A stretch of 64,000 bases of DNA from Trametes villosa (Eukaryota; Basidiomycota; Agaricomycetes; Polyporales; Polyporaceae). Every line of letters begins with the position of its first letter. Position 1 is the first letter of the stretch. The translations under genes were made by a program, and so were the position numbers. Below the pieces are notes generated by a model. That model searched no databases and was not told the origin of the DNA. It saw nothing but the letters and a program-made list of their open reading frames with translations. The DNA lies in NCBI GenBank assembly GCA_002964805.2, contig PUDQ02000001.1, positions 8,828,001 through 8,892,000 on the forward strand, written 5' to 3'. Shown one piece after another: positions 22,701-32,389 of this stretch.

Positions 22701-25179
22701 GCCCACGGTGAGGAGTGGTTCAAGGTTGCAGACGGAGGACCAGGCCCAGACAGAGGTCCGTCTCCCACCACCAGAGGGGCGAGCCCGAGGGGCGGTGGGC
22801 CCGCTGCGGGGGTTAGACCTGAACCACTATCCACAACCATCGAATGTGCAGGAGGACCAGGAGCGCGCTGGGCGCTGGGAGCATCGAAGAAATCGAAGTC
22901 GTCCTCCGTGAACACTCCGAAGCCGTCGTCCATGTCGAAAGTGCTGCCCCCGCCTGCGCCACCAGTTCGGCCTCCGCCGAGCGAGTCCATGTTCATGTTG
23001 AAGTCCATGTCATACATGTTCGCCTCCATGTACCCCCCGGATTGCTGTCCCCATGAGTTGTCGAACCCCGTGAAAGGGTCAAACGCCATCGCGGACGACT
23101 CGGCCTCGGGCTTCGCGGGAGGCGGCGGAGGCTGATCCTCGCTAGCAGGAGGCGCACAGGCTTCCACCGCAGGTGGCTCGGGAGCTGCTGAGCTCTCGTC
23201 CTCCGTAGACGGAAGATCGATGGGTGCGTCGGGAGGAGAGAAAAGCGAGTCGCCAGAATGGTCAGATTCGGCGGTTGCTGGGAACTCTGGCTCGGGGTCC
23301 TCAACTACTGGAGGCTCGACCGACTGTGGCGGCGTAAGTACAGCCAGGGCTTGTTGAACGGGTTCGATCGCCTCTCGCTGCACTGGTGCGGGTGTCGGGG
23401 GTTCCGTTGTTGGCCGCGGCTGAGCGTCGGCAAGCTTCGCACGTTGACTGGCCGCTTCCTGCTCCTGCTGCTCCAAGCGTTCCCGTCGAAGCCGCGCCCT
23501 CTCGAGCTCACGCTCTTTGACGACGGACTCGACGTACCCGCTCACTTCCGAAGCCACCTTCTTCATCTGGCGGCCGTACGGCTTTCGAGCGAGAGTAAGA
23601 GAGCGGAATGCGCGCAAGGAATCGCTGGTGGGTGAAGACCGCAGCAGACTTGGGCGCCGTTGGAAGGACGATGCCAGACGTTCTCGTTCGGTGTTCTGCG
23701 GCCCAGCGCCTTGGGATTGTGGTGTTGACGACCTCGCTGGGATATCAATCGCGGAGGAAGCTAAGGCGAAGGAGAGTGTCGCGGGCACAGCCTGAGTGGG
23801 TGGCGGGGGAGATGACTGCAGTTGAGCTGGAAGGTCCGGGATGTACGATAGTGGGGCACGAGCATGGAGCGACGGGGAGCTGGCGTGGTACGAAACGCAT
23901 AGGGGGGCCGGCCAAACCACGGGCATTCCCTTGTCTTCTCCTTGCTTGTTCTGTACTGCGAGCCAGGCAATGATAAACAGCGGAGACTCCGGGCAAGTAG
24001 AACTGCGATGTGACCGAGGACTGTTGCCTTCAGTGCCGCCGTGGCCCACGCCCTTCCAGTCGCCGACACCGAGGCCAAGGAGTGCATCGTCGAACTGGGC
24101 TATGAGGGCGGATGCAGGCCCGCTGTACGTGTTCAAGTAATACGCGGGGACGCCGTGAGGAAGCAGGGTGATGGGAGTGCCCGCCGGAAGGGGCAGCGCG
24201 ATGCGGAGGGGAAGGTAGTATGTCGGTCGCATTACCGGGTGAATGACAAGCTGCGCTTGTGTGGGTGTTGAAGTCGATGACGCTATGTGAACCTGCAAGT
24301 CGCAGAATATGAGAGGGCGACCGCGCGCGTGGCTCTCCCAGCCGGAGCCCCATTCTGAAGATGAAGGAACGGAACCCAGAAGGAAGCCTCCCCTTAGGCG
24401 GGTGACAGAACGTCCATGGAGATGTTGCTTCGAGGCTTCGGCCACATCGTCTATGAGCCGATCACGTGTAGCTCGGAGGAATAACGAGAATGGCAGGCGT
24501 AGGGAAGCCTGAGGGAGTAGTGGGGATGGAGAGGTGGAAGGCGGGGGTAGTGTTTGCTCTTGACAACGGGCACAAGGTGTACCTCGACTTGCGCAGCCTG
24601 AAGAACAGGGGTAGATGACAGCGGGGGTAAATGAAGAAGATTCCGTCACTGTGAACGAAGCGTTGTTAGTACGCGGACACTATGAGCGCCCCGCCTAGAC
24701 CAGCGCAGCATAGCGTCATGAGCGGGTAGAACCAGCACATCACTGGGCCCGGTATTCCCAAGGAGCATCTCCGCAGGGCGAACTAGAACAGCTGCAATAC
24801 AGTGGTAGTACTCACATATGAGGGTGTCGAGCTCTAGCTTGGCGAGGGTTTCGTAGGCATTGTAGGTGCGCTGGGTGGACCCGAGAGCGAACACATACAA
24901 GGCACATACATCCTTGGTGACATGCACAATTGGCAGAAGGGAGTCCAGGAATGTCTTGCCCTTGTTTGTTTCCAGGAGCTTCCGGCGGGCGAGTTCCAGA
25001 TGGTCAAGAGACTCTGGTGTGGCGGGCGCACATGTGAAGACGCGGAATGCGATGAGTGGGCTCTCGGGGAGAGGAATAGTAGATGCAAGAACACTGGAGT
25101 CAAGAGATATAGATGGGGGCATCTGAGCAAGCACAGAAGAGCCGGTGTTGTCCTGCGGGAGCTGTACTTTGGCCGCCAT
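19741..25179 (-). CDS. MED13: Mediator of RNA polymerase II transcription subunit 13
   Basis: Largest part of the CDK8 kinase module of Mediator, which reversibly blocks Mediator-polymerase contact (yeast Srb9/Ssn2). The N-terminal domain starts MAAKVQLPQDNTG and includes SPLIAFRVFTCAP, LLPIVHVTKDVCALYVFALG and LAKLELDTLICEYYHC. A long disordered middle follows (about 21700-23700), rich in P, S, E and acidic clusters such as FTEDDFDFFDAP. The C-terminal half has the PIWI/MID-like parts: HPYLVFYIATPPHI, DILVHFVPESLIEG, VCSVYDRILVPVTR, a CGRWILAACVD-like segment, VEWRIVITKLGVM, and the end LSVLARARWKLHAAPGLPFH. Length is about 1,700 residues with only a few short introns. The start codon at 25179 sits in a GCCGCCATGG context. 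It is divergent from the DUF2433 gene. Confidence 0.9.
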
Positions 25180-25875
25180 GGGGGGAGGTGGTCATGAGAA
25201 CGAGGGTTTGCGTGCGAGACAGTGCTACGGTCCTGAGAAGGCCAGAGCGAAGAGTACGCCGTGTTGCGGGAAGCCACGACAGTGGACCAAGCAAGAAAAG
25301 CTCTAGCACATCGTGGTGAGATGATAAGAGGGAGTGTCGGCCACACCTGTCGGGCTGCATGCCCTAAGCCGTTTCCGCCGCATCGCGCAATCAGCCTTTT
25401 CTTCGGCCACGTTGGACTAATTGCATCTGAAGGTGGGTTGATAACTGACAACATATGCAACATTCGTCTCATATATAGCATGAACACTCCTAAGCTCCAT
25501 ATTGTAGAACTACCACCTGCCGTCCTCGACGTAGTAGGGATCCTGAAGGGATGTGGACTGGGCTGCCCAAATACGGCACTTAACGTGGGACAGCGGTCGG
25601 CTTATGAGGCTTAAGCCGTACCCTAGGGCTGGCTTCAAAATGGGGTTAACAGCTGTAACCGACCATAAGCCACCGTAGAAGCTCACGGTAAGCCGAGCTT
25701 TAATGATGACCGCTCGTTTGAAGCCCTGGGAATAATCTGGCACCCACAAAGACGACCAAATAGAGAAGGTGTGACCTATTTTCGATGTCACGCCCGCGCG
25801 TGCGTTGTGCGCGAGCTCCGAGCGTCCGCGACATCGAGTCCTCCTCCCCCTTCATTCTCCTCATCTCATCCCAAA
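25180..25875. other. Divergent promoter region, MED13 / DUF2433 gene
   Basis: The two flanking genes are transcribed outward. The middle, about 25585-25730, has several CGGCTTA/TAAGCCG words in both orientations and a 9-base inverted pair GGCTTCAAA/TTTGAAGCC, which look like the remains of a small palindromic element or a cluster of binding sites. No gene was recognised. Confidence 0.45.
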
Positions 25876-28255
25876 ATGCAGTCACTCTCGCGTCCGGCAT
25901 CCACGTCTACCCGTCCCACCGCCTCCCCGAACCCCAAGCCGCAATATCAAGTGAATACCCAGACAAAAGTCTTCGATACCGCCCAAGGCAGAATCCTCTG
26001 CATAGCTGACATTCGTGGCCGCCTTTCTGCACTCAATGACCTCGCGAGGGAAGCAAATGCATCTGCAATCATCCACACGGGAGACTTTGGCTTCTTTGGT
26101 GCGTCTATTGCACGCAGCTGAACACCCCCCTCATGCTGACACTGCGGCAGAGGGCTCTAGTCTCGACAGGATAAACGACCGAACGCTCCGCCACCTTACC
26201 ATGTACTCTCCGCTTATTCCCACCGCGCAAAGAAACCACCTTCTTGCGCCGGAGAACCCCCCTTCAGCCATCCGGTCGACTGTCACCATCAACCTTTTGT
26301 CCGAATTCCCCCTGCTCCTCTCCGGCCAAATCAAGCTCCAGGTGCCCGTCTACACCGTCTGGGGCGCGTGCGAGGACGTGATCGTGCTCGAGAAGTTCCG
26401 CGCGGGCCAGTACGACATCGAGAACCTGCACGTGCTCGACGAGGCGACGACGCGCTGTCTCGACCTCGGCGGAGTCAAGCTGCGGCTGCTCGGGCTGGGC
26501 GGCGCGCTTGTGCCACACAAGATGTTCGATAACGGAGATGGCAGCGCGACGATTGCGGGCGGGCAGGGTACCATGTGGACGACTGCTCTGCAGATTGGTG
26601 AGCTCGTTGACACCGCGCAGCGAGTCTTTGACCCCACGGAGACGCGTTTGCTCGTGACGCACGCAAGTCCGGGCCGCGAGGGCATCATCAACCAGCTCGG
26701 TCTTGTGCTCAAGGCGGATCTGACCGTGTCTGCGGGCCTGCACTTCCGCTACGCGTCCTCTTACAACGAGTTCAGCGTTCAGTCCGACTTCGAAGGGTTG
26801 CGCCACAAACTCGTCGCGGGCAAGGAGGCGTTTGACAAGGTCTGGGACAGTGTCAAGACCCAGGTTGACGCGGTTATCGACGAGCACCAGCGCGTACTCC
26901 TTGACAAGGCCCTCTCTGTCGTCGAGCGGATACCGCCGCCTCCCAATCAGCCAGGCCCTGCTGGCCAGCCATTCTCCGAGGAACCGGCATGGAAGAACTG
27001 CTGGAACTGGAACCTGTGCGACGCTGCGTACGGGTCGCTTGTGCTCGACATCAAGGATGGCCGCGTCAGCGCGGAGTTGAAAAGCCAAGGTGCGCTGATT
27101 CCCTTCCTTGTCTACCACATACTGACCAAGTCATCAGGCTTCAACTACGCGTATCGCCGTACCGTCACGCCGTCCACGGTCGCCGCGACCCCCAGCTCCG
27201 CAACGTCAGGTTTGCCCGTGCAGCCCAACGCTACTGGTACAGGCGGCGCCGCTACACCAAAGAATGCCAGCGCGACGCCTTCCGGGACCGAGAAGCCTCT
27301 CCCGCCACACTTGACTGGTTCCAAGTCAAAACCTGCGACGCCGCCGCCCGCGTCCGCCGGCTCAGCCGGTTCGGGCCGGGAGACGCCGAAGCTCAACGGC
27401 GCCCAAGACGCGCAGACGGCCGCCGACAAGGCGGAGCGCGAGCGTGCGAAGCGGGAGCGGAAGAAGGAGCGCAAGCGTGAGGCTGCGGCCGCGGCGAAGG
27501 AGGGCGGAACGGGCAGCGGCACGGCTTCCCCCGCGCAGCCCCGGGCGGAGGTGGACCTAAGCAGCCCGCCACCACAAGGTCCCAAGTCCGGTAAGGCTAC
27601 GCCGGAGGTCTCGACGACAGGTCCTACGGGCCCAGACGCAAAGGCACCCGAAGACGGCTTGCTGTCTCCTGCGACGGAGAGCACCGGTGTGCGGACACCG
27701 ACGGGCAGGAGGCCAGCGCGTAACCCGTGGACCATCTTCATGCGTATGCCCAATCCCGCCAACGAGACCGAGGTTAGGGATTTCTTCAGTGATGCGAAGG
27801 ACGGGGTGAGTACATACAACGGCTGTGAGCGTGAAGTGATTGCTTACATGCTCGCGATAGATCATCCGTGTCAGCTACCCTCAGAACTTTGCTGGTCGCA
27901 ACCTGAAGATGTGCTACGTCGAGTTCGGTGACGAGGAAGCCATGAAGGCCGGGCTTGCCAAGCAGGGCGAAGTGCGTAATGATTGCTCGTGTGCGATGTC
28001 GATGTAGGATGCTAACCAGTCTTCACGTAGAAACTCAACGACACAATCCCTGAGCTGAAGCAAGCTACAGACAAGGAGTCGCGTGCTGCGGAAGGCGGTC
28101 CCCGTGGGTCCTTCAGCGCGCGCGGCGGGCGTGGCCGGGGCGGATTTGCTGCCCGTGGGTTCGCATCCGCCGGCCTCACGCGTGGTGGTGCCCCCGGACG
28201 GCTGAACGGCGACGCGCCGCCGTCCGAAGCACCCAAGGCCTCCGAGGGCTCTTAA
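25876..28255 (+). CDS. DUF2433 protein: degenerate metallophosphoesterase-like domain plus C-terminal RRM-like domain
   Basis: Conserved fungal protein of unknown role. The chosen ATG (25876, preceded by AAAA) begins MQSLSRPAS; an upstream in-frame ATG at 25771 adds an unlikely leader. The N-terminal half resembles calcineurin-like phosphoesterases: [22 protein letters not shown] (joined to [10 protein letters not shown] across an intron at about 26100-26150), [11 protein letters not shown] and [12 protein letters not shown]. The usual D-x-H and GN-H-D/E motifs are replaced by D-I-R and G-A-C-E-D, so catalysis is doubtful. A proline/alanine/threonine-rich linker with a lysine/arginine-glutamate block (near 27430-27490) follows. 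An RRM-like domain (WTIFMRMP to KMCYVEFGD) and an RGG-type tail ([13 protein letters not shown]) close the protein. About 735 residues. The tail suggests RNA binding; the biochemical role is inference. Confidence 0.85.
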
Positions 28256-28881
28256 GTGGCAGCCTTTGAACTACGGCAGAGGCCTGGGTGCGGTGGTGGC
28301 TTGAACTGCTGGTTGCGGAGGACTTGTCGCGTTGGCGTGCTGTGTTGGCGCGTGTGCAGAATTGCACGCCCGTCCCCGTTTTGTCGTCCTGTTCCATCGC
28401 ATCGTCCCCATTCGTACCCTATCCTACGTAGTTAGTGTAGTTGCGCTCGCGCTTGCATACCGGTGGTCCCTGCTGTTCCTCGCCCTTCTGTGCATTCCCC
28501 GTTTGTATCGCATGTGCCTGGGTTTCTTTTCCCATCGCGTTCGGCCCCCTTCCTCTTCGAACCCGGCCGGTACTCTTGCGGCCTCTTATGTGGCGGGCTC
28601 ACGCTTATTCGGTATGCGATGGCGGTGGGCGATGTCCCTCCCGTTATGACTTTATGCTACGATTTGCAGTGATATATGGTCATGGTAATGCTAGACCGCG
28701 CCTACACATGCATCTCATGTTCTACCATTGTGGCACACCTGTCGATTAATGCATCTTACTGCCATTTTTACCCGTCGCCGACCTCACATGTGTATTGTGC
28801 CACGGATCAGTGTGCATCGACGTGGGTATCCCCTGCAAGATATTTAGGGTACATCCCGTCATCCTTCCGATACTCCTAGAT
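28256..28881. other. Convergent intergenic region, DUF2433 gene / PaiB-type gene
   Basis: Both neighbours end here, so it holds 3' UTRs and terminators. The plus strand is T/C-rich. No gene or structured RNA was recognised in the 626 bases. Confidence 0.4.
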
Positions 28882-29616
28882 CTACTGACTCTCCGCCCGA
28901 TCTTTAGCAGCCTCCTCGATGATCTTCGCCATGGCTATCCCGTCGGGACTGCCCTTCTCCTTAAACGCTTTGACCACACCTCGCCAGTCTCCGACAGCCA
29001 ACTCCTGCGAGAGTTTGAACCGTCCCTCGATCCTCGAGATCTCCACCTCGATCCCGATGATTGCCTTCTTGAGTATATCGACGTAGTTCTTCGGCGCGTC
29101 CGCCACCTCCCAGCTGCCCTCGCCCTCGCCCTCCTGCTGCGTCGTCAGAGCCTCCACCTGAGACTGGAGCCAGTCCGCCGCCTCAGGCCCGGTGTGGTAC
29201 GCCCGCAGGGTGCCGTACACCTGGACGGCGGCGTAGTCCCACGTGGGGACGACCTTCCCCGTCTCCGGCTTGGTGGTCGTGTAGTACTTCGGGGAGATGT
29301 ACGAGTGCGTCGGGGACTGGAAGAGGAGGAGGACCTCCTCCGTCTGTTCACCCTCCGCGCGGAGGACGCCGTTTGTCGCGCCGAGGGCGGAGATGATCGC
29401 CTTGGCCTGCGGGTTGGCGCGCGCGATGTGGCCGCGCAGGCGGCCGTGCGGGTGGTCCGGGGACGGAGGGTCGAGGACGAATGGGATGTGAGTGATTTGA
29501 AGTGCGGGGATGGTGGGGTGGGGGATGTGCGTCGTCAATAGCCCTAGGGGGTTCTCCCGCACGAACGCCTGCAGGGCTGGGGGGTCGAGGACTGCGTGAA
29601 CTGGGCGAATGTACAT
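28882..29616 (-). CDS. PaiB-type (PAI2) FMN-binding split-barrel protein
   Basis: The 244-residue product starts MYIRPVHAVLDPPALQAFV, the typical opening of the PaiB/YdiB-like group, and contains GLLTTHIPHPTIPALQITHI, a LRGHIARANPQAK motif, LLLFQSPTHSYISPKYYTT, VPTWDYAAVQVYGTLR and the C-terminal KAIIGIEVEISRIEGRFKLS. These match the pyridoxamine-phosphate-oxidase-like split barrel named after the Bacillus protease/sporulation regulator; in fungi the role is not known, and flavin or haem binding is only a family expectation. The start at 29616 is preferred because family members begin with MY-P; an in-frame ATG 126 bases upstream adds an unrelated leader. The gene has no intron, unlike most neighbours, and runs tandem with the DUF6534 gene upstream. 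Confidence 0.9.
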   Translation of the reverse strand: MYIRPVHAVLDPPALQAFVRENPLGLLTTHIPHPTIPALQITHIPFVLDPPSPDHPHGRLRGHIARANPQAKAIISALGATNGVLRAEGEQTEEVLLLFQSPTHSYISPKYYTTTKPETGKVVPTWDYAAVQVYGTLRAYHTGPEAADWLQSQVEALTTQQEGEGEGSWEVADAPKNYVDILKKAIIGIEVEISRIEGRFKLSQELAVGDWRGVVKAFKEKGSPDGIAMAKIIEEAAKDRAESQ

Positions 29617-30300
29617 GTTGGTGGATGTCTGCCAAGCAGTATGCGTGCGGAACGCATTCTTAAGAACCTGCAGTGACTGTGCTGGATGGTGTGCAGAAGT
29701 CGAGTCATTGCGCAGGATCCCCACGGGGTGCCGCTGTATCACATTCGAAAGGTGAAACTACGTGCCAAGGAAGTGGAGGCACCCTCTGCGCAACTTCTTC
29801 GCTCTTCAGGGGTTAGTTTTATATGTGATGAGCATCGCCTTCTATACACACCATCGAGGGCAAGATGTACGCAAGAGCAGCAAAACTCTGCAAAATGTGC
29901 CCACGTCCACCGTGCTACTCCGAGCACAAGCGTCGATGCCTCTTCATGGACTCACGGTACGGACCGGCTGAGAACGTAAAGCAAGAGGAGCTTTTCCGGA
30001 GCCAAGAGGACGGACCACATACAGCGACGAGACCAATACAAACGTGAACGAGCGAGCGAGTCCGCGACGACGAGAGGGGGACACATTCCTATCCGAAAAT
30101 CCGGGCTGAACATCCAGAGAGCACCTGAGACCTGAGACCAGAGACCAGAGCTGCGGGCTAGGGTATCGTATCCCCTCTGAGCGAGGCGCGCGGGAACTAG
30201 TGGTGGGGTGGCTATGTACGGGGAGGGGGCGGGACGAAAGGAGCGGCTGGCGGTTCTGCGCTGGGTCCGCCTTGGCTCCAGGGAAGAGAAGAGGGAGCTT
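29617..30300. other. Spacer between DUF6534 gene and PaiB-type gene
   Basis: Both flanking genes are on the minus strand. It should hold the PaiB promoter and the DUF6534 3' UTR. A short purine-rich direct repeat is present (listed). No further gene was recognised. Confidence 0.4.
30124..30150 (+). repeat. Short imperfect direct repeat (CCTGAGAC / CCAGAGAC units)
   Basis: Two CCTGAGA units are followed by two CAGAGA units in 27 bases. It is intergenic, probably a simple-sequence tract in a 3' UTR or promoter. Confidence 0.5.
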
Positions 30301-32389
30301 CTATACGAGCTCGCCGCCCTTCAGATTTTTCATGCTGAAGTCCTGAGAAACGGAGGCAGGAGAGCGGGCGTCAGTATACTGACCGGGCGGAACTGACGGA
30401 CAAGCGCCTTACGTTCTCCTGCTCGCCCATGTCATTTGTAACGATGGTCTGCTGGAAGACCTCGACCTTGGGCTACGAGTAGCAAAGGACGCGATGAGAT
30501 CACACAGTGGAGACAAATGGCAGCGAAGGTACTCACCACAGGTGGCGCAACGGGGCGGAAGCCGCCGTTGCTGCTCGAGAACTCGAACGAGGGGTACTGC
30601 GCGGCGTTGGCCTTATTCCGTATATGCGAGCGCGCGTTCAAGCTGCAGGTAAGAAGTGACTGTCAGCAAAGCCCGTTCCCGTTCCCGCCTTCGTTCCGCG
30701 GGCGCCCCGCGTCTCCACGTCCGAGAATGGGGAATCGGACTTACCTGCCGAGGAACGAGTTCGCATAGACTGCAAGGAGGCGCGCGCTCGGGTCAGCATG
30801 ACGAGCGTCTTGAAGGAAGTATGGGACTAGACTCACGCTTGCCCTGGATCTCGACCAGCCCGAGGAAGACTAGGCTGTGTGTCTGCGTGGCGTACTGGAA
30901 AAAAACCGTCAGATCTCGGAGATCCTCAGCGCCGTTCCGGGCAGGCGGAAAACTCACCAGGATGACGGACAGGACAGACGCGGAGCTGTCGGAGGGTGCG
31001 TTCAGCCGCTGCGACGCTCGTGGTCAGCAAGCAAAAATTCGGACGCACGCAGTGATGGCGCCGCTGTTGACGGCGTACAGCATGATGAGGTTGACCTTGC
31101 TGTTTGAGGACCTGTGAAAATAGCTGGGGTCAGGACGGCCGACCGGTGAACGAGCAGTGAGTGCATGCGTACTTCTGCCATTGATTCCGACCGCGGGTGA
31201 GGTAGAACGAGAGAGTGAGCGCCACCAGGACGTCCACCAACGCCGCTGCTCCCAGTCCGCCGCTGACAGTAATCTGTGTACGCGATATGAGAAGGGCGAA
31301 GTCGGACAAACAATCACTAGAGCAAAACGTACAAGGGACGACTTGTGGGCACGGAACTCTATCCACTGCGGGAAGTGGTAGCTGCATAGCCGTCAATATT
31401 TCGGCCTTCTGGGAACTTGGGGGTCGAACGTACCTGAGGATAGTAGAGCCAATGCCGAAGCCTATTCTGCAGATGGTGACGAAGGCCTAAAATTTCGGTA
31501 TGAGAACCGCCTCCGGTAGCTTGATAGAATGATACCCACAATGAAGGAGGTAAGGAGCTTGGCCTTGTTGCTCACTGGCGGCAATAAGGGTTAGTCGTGT
31601 TCGGTATGCCGTCGAAGGGCGGGGTACTGACTGATCCAGACACGCTTGACATAGAAACTGCGACGAACGTGAGTCCCGCAGTAATATGGGAGGGCTTTTG
31701 CACTCACGCTTGTACAAGTGTCGAGATAACCACCTGCAGTCCTCGTCAGCTCAGGACCACAAAGCTCGACTGCCTATGGCCTACCTCTGTCACGACCGTA
31801 ACCTGAGAGTCGCGGGAACAATTGATTCAGTACGCTCTCCACCGCGCCGGTAATCTAGTATGCAGGTACTCACACCGACGCCCCTGCGCATCCACGAATA
31901 GCAGGTGAGTTAAGCGGACGCGGAGACGGGTGAGAAAAAGCTACGCACCAGTTGATGCTCAGGAAATACTCCGCCTTCTCGAAGTTGCTGATCAGGTACG
32001 CATACACAACCTGCATGCAGAACGCAGTGTGTATAGTCTCCAGGGTCCTGAGCAGAGCGTCTCCAGTTAGAACACCGGCTCTTTCTGCCAAGGCACCCTT
32101 GGCGGACTCACCAGATCGACGCGACCTGTTTCCCCGATCTTAAGCACTGTTGTATCTTAAAGCTCGAGATGAGTAGGAGACGCACCATGAGTCGCAAGGA
32201 GGGCGCATCATTCTGGTACTTCTGGAAGTATATGAAGCTCTGCAGAGTGGTGATCCCATACAGTCTAGATAAAGACGCGGTCAGTGAGTTCGCTCGAAAT
32301 ACATGCTTCGGATGCGGTACGCACATACAGGCAATGAAGATCTCAATCAACATGCCGCCGAAGAAGGACTCTGCCGGGTTCTCCGCCAT
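30301..32389 (-). CDS. DUF6534 multi-spanning membrane protein
   Basis: Member of a basidiomycete-expanded family of seven-helix-like membrane proteins of unknown function. The start MAENPAESFFGGMLIEIF is followed, over introns, by ILYGITTLQSFIYFQKYQND, then WTLETIHTAFCMQVVYAYLI (the tryptophan codon is split), an NFEKAEYFLSINW segment, VTVVTEVVISTLVQ, FFVSRVWI, and SGGLGAAALVDVLVALTLSF plus YFLTRGRNQW-like residues. A further hydrophobic stretch SKVNLIMLYAVNSGAITA and a soluble tail (NARSHIRNKANAAQYPSF) follow. The last exon encodes DFSMKNLKGGELV with the stop at 30301-30303. At least ten short exons are needed, so exon joins in the middle are less certain than the family call. Sensor or receptor-like roles have been guessed for such proteins, but nothing here proves that. 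Confidence 0.82.

Noticed and set aside
26264..27118. 284-codon minus-strand open frame
   Set aside because: Antisense shadow of the DUF2433 protein; no recognisable motif and biased composition.
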